Counted from the stretch's first letter, positions 7,641 through 18,339 are shown. The stretch is 64,000 bases of DNA from Halopseudomonas xinjiangensis (GCA_011050525.1 DRFO01000004.1:52550-116549), one strand, 5' to 3'. Made by a program: numbers and translations. The notes: a model not told the origin generated them from the letters alone.

Positions 7641-9638
7641 ATGCCCAGCCGTCGTGACCGAGCCAATGCCATTCGTGCCCTCAGCATGGATGCTGTGCAG
7701 AAAGCCAATAGTGGTCATCCGGGTGCCCCGATGGGCATGGCCGATATCGCCGAGGTATTGTGGCGCGATTATATGAAGCACAATCCGGTCAACCCCAACT
7801 GGGCCGACCGGGATCGCTTCGTGCTCTCCAATGGGCACGGCTCGATGCTGATCTATTCGCTGCTGCACCTGACCGGCTATGACCTGTCGATCGATGAACT
7901 GAAAAACTTCCGCCAGTTGCACAGCAAGACGCCAGGCCACCCTGAATACGGCTACACCCCCGGCGTTGAAACTACCACCGGCCCGCTTGGTCAGGGTCTG
8001 GCAAACGCGGTCGGGTTTGCTCTGGCCGAGAAGATCATGGCGGCCCAGTTCAATCGCCCCGGCCATGATCTGGTTGATCACAATACCTACGTGTTCATGG
8101 GCGATGGCTGCCTGATGGAAGGTATTTCCCACGAGGTCTGCTCGCTAGCGGGCACCCTGGGGCTGAACAAGCTGATCGGTTTCTATGATGACAACGGCAT
8201 TTCCATCGATGGGGAAGTGCACGGCTGGTTTACCGACGACACGCCCAAGCGCTTTGAATCCTATGGCTGGTTGGTAATCCGCAACGTCAACGGCCACGAC
8301 GCGGCCGAAATCAAGACCGCCATCGAGACCGCCCGCAAGAGCGACAAGCCTACCCTTATCTGCTGTAAAACCATCATCGGATTTGGCTCGCCGAACAAGC
8401 AGGGTAAGGAAGAATCGCACGGTGCCGCGCTGGGTGATGCTGAAATCGCCCTAACACGTGAAAAGCTCGGTTGGAAACATGGTCCTTTCGAAATTCCTGC
8501 GGACATTTATGCCGAGTGGGATGCGAAGGATGCCGGCGCCAAAGCCGAAGCCGAATGGAGCCAGCGGTTCAGCGCCTATCAGGCAGAATTTCCGGAGCTC
8601 GCGAGCGAGTTTTTGCGTCGTATGGCTGGCGAGTTGCCGGCCGATTTCTCCGAGAAGGCCTCGGCCTTCATCCGCGACGTGGCGACGAAGGGCGAAAACA
8701 TTGCCAGCCGCAAGGCCAGTCAGAACTGCCTGAACGCATTCGGCCCGCTGCTGCCGGAACTGCTCGGCGGTTCGGCGGATCTGGCCGGCTCCAACCTGAC
8801 ACTCTGGAAAGGCTGCAAACCGGTGGTGAAGGAAGACGCATCTGGCAACTACATGTACTACGGGGTGCGTGAATTCGGCATGAGCGCGATCATGAACGGC
8901 GTCGCCTTGCATGGCGGCCTGGTGCCCTACGGCGCAACCTTCCTGATGTTCATGGAATACGCACGCAACGCGGTGCGCATGTCGGCGCTGATGAAGGTTC
9001 GCGTCCTTTATGTGTTCACCCACGATTCGATCGGACTCGGCGAAGACGGCCCGACTCACCAGCCAGTAGAGCAACTGTCGAGCCTGCGCAGCACGCCGAA
9101 CCTGGATACCTGGCGTCCAGCTGACACGGTTGAATCCGCCGTTGCCTGGAAATACGCGGTTGAGCGCAAGGACGGCCCCAGCGCGCTGATCTTCTCGCGC
9201 CAGAACCTGCCGTACCACATTCGCGACAACGAAACCGAAGCGGCTATTGCGCGCGGCGGCTACATCCTTAAAGACTGCCAGGGCGAGCCGCAGTTAATTC
9301 TGATCGCCACGGGGTCGGAGGTCGGCCTTGCCGTCCAGGCTTATGATAAGTTGACCGAGCAAGGCTTCAAGGTGCGCGTGGTTTCCATGCCCTGCACCAG
9401 CGTGTTCGATCAGCAGGACGCCGAGTACAAGCAGGCGGTGCTGCCGCTGGAAGTGGGCGCGCGCATTGCTATCGAAGCTGCCCACGGCGACTTCTGGTAC
9501 AAGTATGTCGGTCTCGATGGCCGCGTTATCGGCATGAACAGTTTCGGTGAGTCGGCTCCGGCTCCGGCCCTGTTTGAAGAGTTCGGTTTCACCGTCGAGA
9601 ATATCCTGCTGGCAGCTGAAGAGCTGCTGGAAGACTGA
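7641..9638 (+). CDS. tkt: Transketolase
   Basis: This thiamine-diphosphate enzyme of 665 residues moves two-carbon ketol units in the pentose phosphate pathway. [20 protein letters not shown] is the standard start, with GGAG seven bases before ATG 7641. The frame is open from 7554, but the upstream residues are not conserved. [10 protein letters not shown], the ThDP motif beginning GDGCLMEG and the second-half segment [15 protein letters not shown] are all intact. The gene begins the cluster tkt-epd-pgk-fba, which supplies erythrose 4-phosphate and interconverts triose phosphates. The same order is found in Pseudomonas aeruginosa. A stem-loop without a T-run follows the stop codon. Confidence 0.96.
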   Translation: MPSRRDRANAIRALSMDAVQKANSGHPGAPMGMADIAEVLWRDYMKHNPVNPNWADRDRFVLSNGHGSMLIYSLLHLTGYDLSIDELKNFRQLHSKTPGHPEYGYTPGVETTTGPLGQGLANAVGFALAEKIMAAQFNRPGHDLVDHNTYVFMGDGCLMEGISHEVCSLAGTLGLNKLIGFYDDNGISIDGEVHGWFTDDTPKRFESYGWLVIRNVNGHDAAEIKTAIETARKSDKPTLICCKTIIGFGSPNKQGKEESHGAALGDAEIALTREKLGWKHGPFEIPADIYAEWDAKDAGAKAEAEWSQRFSAYQAEFPELASEFLRRMAGELPADFSEKASAFIRDVATKGENIASRKASQNCLNAFGPLLPELLGGSADLAGSNLTLWKGCKPVVKEDASGNYMYYGVREFGMSAIMNGVALHGGLVPYGATFLMFMEYARNAVRMSALMKVRVLYVFTHDSIGLGEDGPTHQPVEQLSSLRSTPNLDTWRPADTVESAVAWKYAVERKDGPSALIFSRQNLPYHIRDNETEAAIARGGYILKDCQGEPQLILIATGSEVGLAVQAYDKLTEQGFKVRVVSMPCTSVFDQQDAEYKQAVLPLEVGARIAIEAAHGDFWYKYVGLDGRVIGMNSFGESAPAPALFEEFGFTVENILLAAEELLED

Positions 9639-9650
9639 AACTGGTCCCAA

Positions 9651-9679
9651 GCTGCAGGCAGGCCTGGCTTGCCTGCAGC
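9651..9679. repeat. Stem-loop between tkt and epd
   Basis: GCTGCAGGCA (9651-9660) pairs perfectly with TGCCTGCAGC (9670-9679) around a nine-base loop. No T-run follows on the plus strand, so partial attenuation or mRNA stabilisation between the two genes is more likely than full termination. Confidence 0.5.
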
Positions 9680-9710
9680 CCGTAGCTCGACGCCAACAGA
9701 GCACTGATTC

Positions 9711-10751
9711 ATGACCGCACGACCTCCTTTTAGAATTGCTCTCAACGGCTATGGTCGGATTGGCCGCTGTGTATTGCGCGCCCTGCATGAGCGCGGCGGA
9801 GACGACTTGCAGATCGTGGCGCTCAACGATCTGGCTGATCTGGCCAGCATCGAATACCTGACCCGTTTTGATTCGACCCATGGCCGTTTTCCTGGCGATG
9901 TCCGACTTGGCGAGAGCTGTCTCGATATCAATGGCGAGAGTGTTCAGGTGCTGCGCCAGTCCGAGCCTGAGGCGATTGACTGGCGGGGGCTGGATATCGA
10001 TCTGCTGCTGGAATGCTCCGGCCACTACACCACCCGTGAGCAGGCACAGCGGTTTCTTCACGCCGGGGTATCCAGAGTTCTGTTTTCCCAGCCAATGGTC
10101 AATGAAGCGGCGGTGGATGCCACCCTGGTTTACGGTGTGAACCATGAGCAGCTCGCCCAGGATGCCCGGCTGGTTTCAAATGCCTCCTGCACTACCAATT
10201 GCGGCGTGCCCCTGCTCAAGCTGCTCAACGAGCAGATCGGTCTGGAGTACGTGTCGATCACCACCATTCATTCGGCAATGAATGACCAGCCGGTAATCGA
10301 CGCCTATCATCATGATGATTTGCGCCGCACGCGCTCTGCGTTCCAGTCGGTAATTCCCGTCTCCACCGGACTGGCGCGGGGCATTGAGCGTTTGCTGCCA
10401 GAACTTGTCGGACGTATTCAGGCCAAGGCCATACGCGTGCCCACCCTGAATGTGTCGGCACTGGATATCACCCTGCAAACCTCGCGAGACACCACCGCTG
10501 ACGAAGTCAACGCCTTGCTGCGCAGTGCAGCCGAGGGCGCCTTCAAGGGCTTGCTTGCCTATACCGAGCTGCCCCATGCCAGCTGTGATTTCAATCATGA
10601 TCCGCACTCGGCCATCGTCGATGGTAGCCAGACCCGTGTCTCTGGTCCCCGGCTGGTCAATCTGCTGGTCTGGTTTGATAACGAATGGGGTTTTGCCAAC
10701 CGGATGCTGGACGTCGCCAGCTACTGGCTGAAGCGCGACGGGGGAACTTGA
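9711..10751 (+). CDS. epd: D-erythrose-4-phosphate dehydrogenase
   Basis: This protein of 346 residues is from the glyceraldehyde-3-phosphate dehydrogenase superfamily. NAD binding is shown by LNGYGRIGRCVLRAL at the N-terminus. The catalytic cysteine lies in SNASCTTNC, and the following TTIHSAMNDQPVID segment resembles Epd rather than glycolytic GapA, which has TTVHA-TATQ. Epd oxidises erythrose 4-phosphate to 4-phosphoerythronate, the first step of pyridoxal phosphate synthesis. In pseudomonads the assignment between Epd and a second Gap is usually made by this gene order, between tkt and pgk, as here. A residual GapB-like role cannot be excluded from sequence alone. Confidence 0.87.
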   Translation: MTARPPFRIALNGYGRIGRCVLRALHERGGDDLQIVALNDLADLASIEYLTRFDSTHGRFPGDVRLGESCLDINGESVQVLRQSEPEAIDWRGLDIDLLLECSGHYTTREQAQRFLHAGVSRVLFSQPMVNEAAVDATLVYGVNHEQLAQDARLVSNASCTTNCGVPLLKLLNEQIGLEYVSITTIHSAMNDQPVIDAYHHDDLRRTRSAFQSVIPVSTGLARGIERLLPELVGRIQAKAIRVPTLNVSALDITLQTSRDTTADEVNALLRSAAEGAFKGLLAYTELPHASCDFNHDPHSAIVDGSQTRVSGPRLVNLLVWFDNEWGFANRMLDVASYWLKRDGGT

Positions 10752-10868
10752 GCACACTTTGAGGGTCCGGATACAGCGGTCTGTGGAAAAGCCCTTTGCT
10801 ACTGTTTGTCCGCAGCGGGCCTGAATCAGGGATTGCAGATTGTTTAATTTTTCTACAAGGAGTCATTG

Positions 10869-12041
10869 ATGAGCGTAGTGACCATGGATGAGCTGGACCT
10901 CAAGGGACAGCGTGTGTTGATCCGCGAAGACCTGAACGTGCCCGTTAAGGATGGCCAGATCAAAAGTGATGCGCGCATATTGGCGGCCCTGCCGACCATC
11001 AAGCTGGCGCTGGAGCGGGGCGCAGCGGTTATGGTGTGCTCGCATCTGGGTCGCCCGGAAGAGGGCGTGTTCAGCGAAGAGGACAGTCTGGCTCCCGTGG
11101 CTGCCTACCTGAGCAAAGCTTTGAGTCGTGACGTCCCGCTGGTACGGGATTATCTGGCGGGCGTAACCGTCAAGCCGGGCGATGTCGTTCTGCTGGAAAA
11201 TGTTCGTTTCAACAAGGGCGAGAAGAAAAACGACGACGAACTGGCCCAGGAATACGCTGCGCTGTGCGACGTGTTCGTCATGGATGCCTTTGGCACTGCC
11301 CATCGCGCACAGGGTTCGACCCATGGTGTTGCCAAATTCGCCAGGGTCGCTTGCGCTGGTCCGCTGCTCGCCGCCGAGCTCGATGCGCTGGCTAAAGCAC
11401 TGCTCAAGCCGGCGCGCCCGATGGCGGCGATTGTGGCGGGCTCCAAGGTGTCCACCAAGCTGGACGTGCTGACTGCCCTGGCGGACAAATGCGACCAGTT
11501 GATCGTGGGAGGCGGTATCGCCAATACCTTCCTTGCCGCCGCCGGCTATCCGGTGGGCAAATCGCTGTATGAGGCTGACCTCGTTGATACCGCCAAGGCA
11601 ATAGCCGCGAAGGTAAGCGTGCCATTGCCGGTTGATGTAGTGGTCGCCAAGGAATTCGCCGAATCTGCCACTGCTACGATAAAGCTTGTCGCCGACGTAG
11701 CGGACGACGACATGATTCTGGACATCGGCCCGCAAACCGCCGCACAGTTTGCCGAGCTGTTGAAGTCATCCGGCACCATTCTGTGGAACGGTCCGGTCGG
11801 CGTCTTCGAATTCGATCAGTTTGGTGAAGGCACCAAGGCGCTCGCTCTGGCAATTGCCGAGAGCGCCGCGTTCTCCATTGCTGGTGGCGGGGACACTCTC
11901 GCAGCCATCGATAAATACGGCGTGGCTGCGCAGATATCCTATATTTCTACCGGCGGGGGCGCTTTCCTGGAGTTTGTGGAAGGCAAGGTGCTGCCTGCGG
12001 TCAAGGTGCTCGAAGAGCGCGCCGAGCACGCTACTGTTTAA
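10869..12041 (+). CDS. pgk: Phosphoglycerate kinase
   Basis: This monomeric two-domain enzyme of 390 residues transfers phosphate between 1,3-bisphosphoglycerate and [18 protein letters not shown] is the N-terminal substrate-binding signature, and the C-terminal domain carries the nucleotide motif beginning [13 protein letters not shown]. The ATG at 10869 follows AAGGAG. A TTG one codon upstream gives an apparent start at 10866 but is unlikely. The gene sits between epd and fba on the same strand, with 117 bases before it that contain no obvious terminator, so the cluster may be read through from tkt. Confidence 0.96.
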   Translation: MSVVTMDELDLKGQRVLIREDLNVPVKDGQIKSDARILAALPTIKLALERGAAVMVCSHLGRPEEGVFSEEDSLAPVAAYLSKALSRDVPLVRDYLAGVTVKPGDVVLLENVRFNKGEKKNDDELAQEYAALCDVFVMDAFGTAHRAQGSTHGVAKFARVACAGPLLAAELDALAKALLKPARPMAAIVAGSKVSTKLDVLTALADKCDQLIVGGGIANTFLAAAGYPVGKSLYEADLVDTAKAIAAKVSVPLPVDVVVAKEFAESATATIKLVADVADDDMILDIGPQTAAQFAELLKSSGTILWNGPVGVFEFDQFGEGTKALALAIAESAAFSIAGGGDTLAAIDKYGVAAQISYISTGGGAFLEFVEGKVLPAVKVLEERAEHATV

Positions 12042-12116
12042 TTGCATGTCTTGCAGCCCGTCGCCCACTGCGGCAGGCTGAATACGATCTTATAGATACG
12101 ACCTGGAGAAAATTAC

Positions 12117-13181
12117 ATGGCACTTATCAGCTTGCGCCAGATGCTGGATCACGCCGCCGAATATGGCTACGGCGTGCCGGCATTCAACGTCAACAACCTG
12201 GAACAGATGCGCGCCATCATGGAAGCCGCTGACAAGACCGACTCACCGGTGATCGTGCAGGCTTCTGCCGGCGCACGCAAATATGCCGGTGCGCCTTTTC
12301 TGCGTCACCTGATCCTGGCCGCCATTGAAGAGTTTCCGCATATCCCGGTGTGTATGCACCAGGATCACGGCACCAGTCCCGGCGTCTGCCAGCGCTCCAT
12401 TCAGCTGGGCTTTTCCTCGGTAATGATGGACGGCTCGCTGGGCGAAGACGGCAAGACACCAACCGACTACGACTACAATGTCAACGTGACGCGTAAAACC
12501 GTCGACATGGCGCATTCCTGTGGCGTTTCGGTTGAGGGCGAGCTCGGTTGTCTGGGCAGCCTGGAGACCGGGCAGGCCGGTGAAGAAGACGGCATTGGCG
12601 CCGAAGGCATTCTCGACCACAGCCAGATGCTTACCGATCCCGAGGAAGCGGCTGACTTCGTCAACAAGACCCACGTTGACGCGCTGGCCATCGCCATCGG
12701 TACCAGCCATGGCTGCTACAAGTTCACCCGTCCGCCGACGGGCGATACCCTGGCTATCGACCGCATCAAGGCCATCCACAAGCGGATCCCCAACACGCAC
12801 CTGGTGATGCATGGCTCCTCCTCGGTTCCGCAGGAGTGGCTGGCAATCATCAATGAATACGGCGGCGATATCAAAGAGACCTATGGCGTTCCGGTTGAAG
12901 AGATCGTCGAAGGTATCAAGCATGGGGTACGCAAGGTGAATATCGACACCGATCTGCGTCTGGCGTCAACCGGTGCCGTTCGCCGTTTCATGGCGCAGAA
13001 TCCCAGCGAGTTCGATCCGCGCAAGTTTCTGGCCAAGACAGTGGATGCCATGCGGGATATCTGCATCGCCCGTTATGAAGCCTTCGGTACCGCTGGCAAT
13101 GCGTCGCGGATCAAGCCGATTTCACTCGATGACATGTACGCGCGCTACGTCAGCGGTGAGCTGGACCCGAAAATCAACTAA
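12117..13181 (+). CDS. fba: Class II fructose-bisphosphate aldolase
   Basis: This zinc-dependent aldolase of 354 residues condenses or cleaves fructose 1,6-bisphosphate. Metal ligands are visible in HQDHGTSPG, which also carries the catalytic Asp region, and in [10 protein letters not shown] and [12 protein letters not shown]. The long form with [14 protein letters not shown] is the Calvin-cycle/Pseudomonas type rather than E. coli FbaA. It closes the tkt-epd-pgk-fba cluster, and a clear intrinsic terminator follows 17 bases after its stop. In organisms lacking phosphofructokinase, as pseudomonads do, the enzyme works mainly in the gluconeogenic direction. That last point is family knowledge. 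Confidence 0.96.
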   Translation: MALISLRQMLDHAAEYGYGVPAFNVNNLEQMRAIMEAADKTDSPVIVQASAGARKYAGAPFLRHLILAAIEEFPHIPVCMHQDHGTSPGVCQRSIQLGFSSVMMDGSLGEDGKTPTDYDYNVNVTRKTVDMAHSCGVSVEGELGCLGSLETGQAGEEDGIGAEGILDHSQMLTDPEEAADFVNKTHVDALAIAIGTSHGCYKFTRPPTGDTLAIDRIKAIHKRIPNTHLVMHGSSSVPQEWLAIINEYGGDIKETYGVPVEEIVEGIKHGVRKVNIDTDLRLASTGAVRRFMAQNPSEFDPRKFLAKTVDAMRDICIARYEAFGTAGNASRIKPISLDDMYARYVSGELDPKIN

Positions 13182-13198
13182 ACCCGTTCAGGGAACAG

Positions 13199-13230
13199 AA
13201 GGGGCGAGTGATCGCCCCTTCTTTCTGTTC
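13199..13230 (+). terminator. Rho-independent terminator after fba
   Basis: AAGGGGCGA (13199-13207) pairs with TCGCCCCTT (13212-13220) around a GTGA loop and is followed by CTTTCTGTT. It ends the carbon-metabolism cluster and lies just before the next small gene. Confidence 0.8.
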
Positions 13231-13242
13231 AAGGTAATAAAC

Positions 13243-13509
13243 ATGCATGACGTGTCTGATGAAGTCGACGATAGCTTCGCCCACTCAAAGCTGGTGGAAG
13301 CCGTCGAGAATCAGTTGGCCAATGGCGAACCCCCTGCCGCCCAGGCTACCCTCAACAAGTTGACGCTGGTTGGCTACAGCCGTGAAGACAGCCTTGACCT
13401 GATGGCCCAGGTGCTGGCGCACCGAATTGGTGTCATGCTTGATGAAGACCTACCCTTTGACAATGCAGCCTATGAACAGGCCCTGCGGAACCTGCCCGAT
13501 CTGCCGTGA
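13243..13509 (+). CDS. Small acidic protein of unknown function
   Basis: The 88-residue product starts MHDVSDEVDDSFAHSK at an ATG preceded by AAGG and ends LRNLPDLP. It is soluble, acidic and mostly helical in appearance, with no cysteine motif, signal peptide or membrane segment. Codon use matches its neighbours. Genes of this size and composition follow fba in related pseudomonads from memory, which supports it being real. No function is claimed. The open frame extends upstream into fba in another frame, but that part is a shadow. Confidence 0.6.
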   Translation: MHDVSDEVDDSFAHSKLVEAVENQLANGEPPAAQATLNKLTLVGYSREDSLDLMAQVLAHRIGVMLDEDLPFDNAAYEQALRNLPDLP

Positions 13510-13551
13510 CTTCATCCAGCTGCTATTAACGACCCACAGGAACTAATAATT

Positions 13552-14025
13552 ATGTCAGTGGTTTCGGCTCTGCGCGTCACCCTTATTTTTCTGCTTGCCG
13601 TTCTGGTGGCCACGATTCTGGCTACCGTTGTACAAACCCAGGTGAATCTGTACGACCTGGAGCAAATTGGTACCGATATATCAACCGCTGACCGCTTGGG
13701 CACGACCGGGAAAGATTTGATCAACTTTTTTCCTCTGATGTGCCTGCTGGTTACGCTAAGTTTTATTTTTGCGCTACCTGCTGCGGAGCTGGTAGGGCGG
13801 ATACTCAAGCCCTGGCGCACGGTGGTTTATCTGCTGGCAGGTGCCGTTGGCATCTGGGTCGCTTTCCAGGCGGTCAACGCCTATGTGCCACCGCCTGTTT
13901 TCATTGCCGCTACCAGGCAGTCACCGGGCACGCTTGCGATGATGGCCGGCGTTGCTATCGGCAGCGGGTTGTTTGCCTTGCTCACCCGCCCCAAGGCCCG
14001 CCGCGGTCTCAGGGTCCTGGGTTAA
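13552..14025 (+). CDS. Inner-membrane protein with four predicted helices, unknown function
   Basis: The 157-residue product has hydrophobic segments at about 7-27, 62-82, 90-108 and 125-145, separated by short loops. The first loop (about 28-60) is the longest and carries TADRLGTTGKDLINFFP, so it is probably periplasmic. No enzyme motif is visible. AGGA lies about 11 bases upstream of the ATG. It is followed after 22 bases by the sugar dehydrogenase gene on the same strand and could be cotranscribed with it, but no shared role is apparent. Confidence 0.6.
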   Translation: MSVVSALRVTLIFLLAVLVATILATVVQTQVNLYDLEQIGTDISTADRLGTTGKDLINFFPLMCLLVTLSFIFALPAAELVGRILKPWRTVVYLLAGAVGIWVAFQAVNAYVPPPVFIAATRQSPGTLAMMAGVAIGSGLFALLTRPKARRGLRVLG

Positions 14026-14047
14026 CAACACCAAGAATTGGAGAGTC

Positions 14048-15154
14048 ATGCCCATGATCCACAAGCTTAGCTACCTGGCGACAGCGGTCGGCCTGGTTAC
14101 CTGCATCAGCGCCCACGCAGTCGAATACAACGTTGAAACCGTCGCTGAAGGATTGAACCACCCGTGGTCGCTGGCTTTCCTGCCGGATGGACGGATGCTG
14201 GTTACCGAGCGTGCAGGTCGTCTGCGTATTATCGATGCCGAGGGAAATCTTCAGAGCGATCCCGTTGGAGGCGTGCCGGAGGTTTTCAATCAAAGCCAGG
14301 CCGGGCTGTTCGAAGTGGCGCTGGACCCCGAATACAGCGAAACCGGACGATTGTTTATCAGCTATGCCTGCGGTGATGGCGAGGCAAACCATACGTGCCT
14401 GATCAGCGGCCAGTTGGCGGATAATCAACTGACGGAAGTGACCGAGATATTCCGGGCGCAGCCGGCCAAGTCCGGTGGTGCCCACTATGGCGGTCGCATG
14501 GCTTTTCTGCCCGATAACACGCTGGTGATGGGGCTGGGTGATGGTTTTACGTTGCGCGAAGAGGCGCAGGAAACCGATAGTCACATCGGCACCATCGTGC
14601 GGATCAACCGTGATGGATCTGTGCCGGAGGACAATCCCTATGTCGATCAGCCTGGTGCGTTGCCCGAGATTTATACTCTGGGCAACCGCAACGTCCAGGG
14701 AATGATATACGACACTGACAACCAGCGGCTGCTAGCCCATGAGCACGGCCCCAAGGGCGGAGATGAGATCAATCTCATCGAGCCCGGCAATAATTATGGC
14801 TGGCCGAAAATAACCTATGGTGTCGATTACAGCGGAGCGGTAATCAGCCCGCATACCCATGCCAAGGGATTGGAACAACCGATACTCTACTGGGATCCCT
14901 CAATTGCTCCCTCGGGCATGACGCGTTATGACGGCGAGATGTTTCCCGAATGGCAGGGGAGCCTGATGATTTCCGCTCTGGCTGGCCAACAGGTGCGTCG
15001 GGTGGTGCTTGATGGTACGGAAGTGGTCGAACAGGAGCCTCTGTTCGCCGAGCTGAATGAACGTTTTCGCGACGTTCGAACCGGGCCTGATGGTGCTTTA
15101 TACCTGCTTACCGATAGTCCCCAGGGCAAGGTTCTGCGAGTCACCAGCCAATAG
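14048..15154 (+). CDS. Periplasmic PQQ-dependent aldose sugar dehydrogenase (YliI type)
   Basis: The 368-residue product starts with a signal peptide ending near ISAHA. It then shows the six-bladed propeller opening typical of glucose/sorbosone dehydrogenases (LNHPWSLAFLPDGRMLVTERAGRL). Further family segments are GAHYGGRMAFLPDNTLVMGLGD, here interrupted by one acidic patch, GNRNVQGM and HEHGPKGGDEIN, which lines the PQQ site. Such soluble enzymes oxidise aldose sugars in the periplasm with PQQ as cofactor. No PQQ synthesis genes are in the window. The start at 14048 follows GGAGAG. The frame extends upstream to 13952, overlapping the preceding gene without similarity. Substrate is not predictable. 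Confidence 0.8.
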   Translation: MPMIHKLSYLATAVGLVTCISAHAVEYNVETVAEGLNHPWSLAFLPDGRMLVTERAGRLRIIDAEGNLQSDPVGGVPEVFNQSQAGLFEVALDPEYSETGRLFISYACGDGEANHTCLISGQLADNQLTEVTEIFRAQPAKSGGAHYGGRMAFLPDNTLVMGLGDGFTLREEAQETDSHIGTIVRINRDGSVPEDNPYVDQPGALPEIYTLGNRNVQGMIYDTDNQRLLAHEHGPKGGDEINLIEPGNNYGWPKITYGVDYSGAVISPHTHAKGLEQPILYWDPSIAPSGMTRYDGEMFPEWQGSLMISALAGQQVRRVVLDGTEVVEQEPLFAELNERFRDVRTGPDGALYLLTDSPQGKVLRVTSQ

Positions 15155-15169
15155 ACGCAGGACTGTTGG

Positions 15170-17029
15170 TCATTTGGCTGCCTGGGCAGTAATGACTTCC
15201 TGAAAGAAACTGACCCCATGTCGCCCGCTGCGTTTGCGGGCGTACATGGCGTTATCAGCCTGGCGCAAAAGCAGCGCCATGTCGGGCTGCGCCGAGTGGG
15301 TCAAGGTGATGCCAATGCTCGCGCCCACCGAGATACTCTGCCCCTCCAGCTCGATAGGCATGCTCAGGGCGTCGAGAAAGCGCTCGGCTATATAGTGGGC
15401 TTGCTCCTGGCTGAACATGCTTTCGGCTACCAGAACGAACTCGTCGCCACCCAGTCGCGCGATAAAATCCGATTCGCGCGCGATCAGCTTCAAACGCTCG
15501 GCGATGCAGCGCAGCACTGTGTCACCGGTTTCGTGTCCAAGTTGATCGTTTATCTGCTTGAAATCATCGAGATCCACCAGCATGACGGCCAGGTATTCGT
15601 GCCTGCGCTGGGTGCGGCGCATGGCATGTTCGATATGCCGTTCCAGGGCGGTGCGGTTTGCCAGTCCTGTGAGCGGGTCTTGCAGGGCCATGGATTCGAG
15701 TCTGGCATTGGCCTGCGCCAGTTCGACGGTGCGCTCGCAAACGCGCTGTTCCAGCTCCAGTTCATGTTTGCGCAGGGTTTCCACCAGTTGCGCCTGGGCT
15801 GCCAGCGCGCTGGCCTGGGCTGCCTCTTTCTGCTGCTTGAACGCAATAAGCCGGGCAGCCAGAGCGAAGGCCAGCAACAGCATCTCCAGAGCCGAACCGA
15901 TATGCATCGCATAGGTGGTGAACAGGTTCGAGGGTATCAAGCCGAAATTACGTACGGCCAGAAGCAGGACGCCCCCCAGCATTACACCCCAGGCCACCAG
16001 CAGAATCCGCGCACCGGGAATGGATCTGCGCGCCGCCTGAATGATGCAAGCCATGAGTATCAGACCGCAGCCAATGCCCAGCAGCGACATCGCGCGCAGC
16101 GCCAGATGCACCGGCAGCACCATGCTGAGCACGGTGAGAGCCAGCCAGCCCCCGATAACCAGGCTTGTCACCGAGTGCCAGTTAGGAAGATAGCGTGCCG
16201 TGTCGAGGAAATTGCGCGCAAACAAGGTACCGATGGTGCCCGCCAGACACAGCGCGAAGGGCAATATGCGATTGGCCCATTCCCCTGCTTCCGGCCAGAG
16301 ATATTTGGCACCCACCCCGGTGAACGCCAGGGCTCCCAGGCCGAAGCTCAGGACAAAGCCGATGTAGAGCAGATAGGTGCGCTCGCGCATGACGCTGAGT
16401 AGCAGGACGTTGTAGGCGGCAAGCGCCAACAGCATGCCGAGGTACAAGGCAATCAGTGCGATGCTGCTTTCATTGAAGGCAGAAAAAGCGTCGGGATTCC
16501 ATAGCTGGGCAGTCAAGGTCAGGCTGCCATCCGACAATGCCTTGATGTATATCGTCCTGCTCTGGCCCGGTTCCAGGGTAAGTTCAAATACCGCATCGCG
16601 GTAGCTTGTCGCACGCTGGGACAGCGGCACGGTGTCGCCAGCCAGCTGAACGTCCGACCCAGCCTCGTGAAGTTCCACGCGGTCCAGGGATGAATACGGA
16701 AAGTGCAGCATCCAGCTGGCTTGCTCCGGTGCGGCCGAGGTAATGGTGAGCTTCATCCATACGGCATCGCGATGATATCCGAAGTTCATGTCGCTGCGGT
16801 TGGAGGCGGCAAACCATACCGGGTTGTTCAACTGCATATCCGTAAAAGTCACGGTGCGGCTCTGCGGGCTGAACAACACATGGCGTTGGAGGTTGATCTG
16901 CCGTTCGTCTTCAGTGAGCACAACGGGCTCCACCGCCGCCATGGCCGGAACGCTGGCCAGCATGCACAGGCAGGCAAGGCAGATTGACAGTTGACGGATC
17001 AGGGAAGGGTAGTGTGCTGGGGCGTTCAT
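15170..17029 (-). CDS. 7TMR-DISM diguanylate cyclase
   Basis: The 619-residue protein has an N-terminal signal segment, then a periplasmic 7TMR-DISM extracellular domain (about 35-165). Seven hydrophobic helices follow (about 185-395), then a coiled coil rich in Gln and Ala and a GGDEF domain from about 450. The active-site motif GGDEF (about 527-531) is intact. RESD lies five residues before it, which is the usual feedback-inhibition I-site. It should make cyclic di-GMP in response to an unknown periplasmic, possibly carbohydrate, signal. No EAL domain is present. It is convergent with the sugar dehydrogenase gene, 15 bases apart. Confidence 0.88.
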   Translation of the reverse strand: MNAPAHYPSLIRQLSICLACLCMLASVPAMAAVEPVVLTEDERQINLQRHVLFSPQSRTVTFTDMQLNNPVWFAASNRSDMNFGYHRDAVWMKLTITSAAPEQASWMLHFPYSSLDRVELHEAGSDVQLAGDTVPLSQRATSYRDAVFELTLEPGQSRTIYIKALSDGSLTLTAQLWNPDAFSAFNESSIALIALYLGMLLALAAYNVLLLSVMRERTYLLYIGFVLSFGLGALAFTGVGAKYLWPEAGEWANRILPFALCLAGTIGTLFARNFLDTARYLPNWHSVTSLVIGGWLALTVLSMVLPVHLALRAMSLLGIGCGLILMACIIQAARRSIPGARILLVAWGVMLGGVLLLAVRNFGLIPSNLFTTYAMHIGSALEMLLLAFALAARLIAFKQQKEAAQASALAAQAQLVETLRKHELELEQRVCERTVELAQANARLESMALQDPLTGLANRTALERHIEHAMRRTQRRHEYLAVMLVDLDDFKQINDQLGHETGDTVLRCIAERLKLIARESDFIARLGGDEFVLVAESMFSQEQAHYIAERFLDALSMPIELEGQSISVGASIGITLTHSAQPDMALLLRQADNAMYARKRSGRHGVSFFQEVITAQAAK

Positions 17030-17199
17030 GAGCGAACCGAACGCGTTGCAGAGCCGGCGGCTACCGGAGATGGAGGAGGACTTTCCATAGCATTCTCTTG
17101 AATTATCCGTTATTCAATGCTGAATCCAAGCGTGGAACTATAGGTGCCGTCTCGCTTGGGCGTCAATGATTATCGAGTTGCATCGGCTGTTGCGAGCGC

Positions 17200-18216
17200 C
17201 TATCGCTGTTGCCGGAAAGCCCGTGGTGGCATACCCAGCCAGCGCCGAAAGGTGCGGCTGAAATTGGTCGGGTCCTGATAACCGAGTTTTTCCGCCACAC
17301 TTTCAATGCTCATGTCCGTACGTGACAGCAGCCAGCAAGCCAGGTCGCTGCGCACCTCATCCAGCAGATCCTGATAACGCTGATCCTCATCGGCCAAATG
17401 GCGGATCAGGGTGCGCGGCGCCATATGTTCCCTCTCGGCAACCTGCGCGAGTGTTGGGTAAACGCTTTCACAGGCGAGCAAATGCTGCTTGATCCGCTGG
17501 CTTAGCGAGCCGCCTCGGCTCAACCGCTGCAACTGGTTTTCGCAATCGCGCAAAGCCAGCCGTTCGGCATCCATGTCCGCCGCCAGGCAGGCGGTCTGCA
17601 GATAACCCTCTGGTAGAAGGATGCGCAGTTCTGTGGCTCCGAACCGAATTTCCCGGGCCAGCCCGGTATAGGCTTCGGCCCAGGGTGGCTCGGGCAGGGG
17701 CCAGTGCAGAACAATGTGCTCGGTCAGCGGCTCGCCGGTCAGCGTTTCCATAAGTCTCAGAATGGCCGCGGTGAAGTGCCCGAGCAGGTATTCACGCAGC
17801 TCGGGGATGAGGATCTTTTCATCAAGCACCAGCGCTGGCACAGGCCCATCTACCGGACGAAATGCAGCGATATTCTGCCTCAGGCTGGCATAGCGCTGAA
17901 GCACCCCGACTGCGCTACCTACGTCCGCCGCGGCGATTGCTGCATAGCCGGCCGCACCGTGCGCGGATACGTCGGTATGCCCGCCCACTTCAATTCCCAG
18001 CCAGGGACATTGGCTTAACGTGAGCAAATGGTTTAACAACCGCTGCATCTGATCAAAGCTGAGGAAGTGATTGTCATGGTGCAGGGCTTCCCAGTTCAGG
18101 CGGGTGCCAGCAAGGATATCGAAGGGGAGAAAGCCCCTGCGCTTCATCTCCGCGCATATCAGGCGTGCGTAAACCGGATGAATCGATGGGCCGAGCCAGA
18201 GCTGTCGTGTGAGCAT
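17200..18216 (-). CDS. AraC-family transcriptional regulator divergent from alkB
   Basis: The 338-residue product has an Arabinose_bd-like N-terminal sensing region (about 15-200) and a C-terminal AraC double helix-turn-helix (about 240-335). The second helix-turn-helix reads SVAEKLGYQDPTNFSRTFRR, and PPRAFR closes the domain. The ATG at 18216 is preferred to the TTG at 18273. It is divergent from alkB, with 123 bases between the starts. AraC-type proteins of this kind (AlkR and relatives) control alkane hydroxylase genes in several bacteria, so control of the neighbouring alkB-rubredoxin operon is likely but not shown. The ligand is unknown. Confidence 0.82.
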   Translation of the reverse strand: MLTRQLWLGPSIHPVYARLICAEMKRRGFLPFDILAGTRLNWEALHHDNHFLSFDQMQRLLNHLLTLSQCPWLGIEVGGHTDVSAHGAAGYAAIAAADVGSAVGVLQRYASLRQNIAAFRPVDGPVPALVLDEKILIPELREYLLGHFTAAILRLMETLTGEPLTEHIVLHWPLPEPPWAEAYTGLAREIRFGATELRILLPEGYLQTACLAADMDAERLALRDCENQLQRLSRGGSLSQRIKQHLLACESVYPTLAQVAEREHMAPRTLIRHLADEDQRYQDLLDEVRSDLACWLLSRTDMSIESVAEKLGYQDPTNFSRTFRRWLGMPPRAFRQQR

Positions 18217-18339
18217 GGGCAGGTCTCGGGGGGGCAAGATTGTCACAATATGACGATTATCTGCCCGTTGCAACGGTGTCCGCGCGGTTCTCCCCGGCGC
18301 AGCATTGGCTGGAGCACATCAGAATAAAAGGATTACATC

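Noticed and set aside
15218-16402. A 394-codon open frame on the plus strand
   Set aside because: It is antisense to the 7TMR-DISM cyclase and rich in Gln, His and Arg, as GC-rich shadow frames are.
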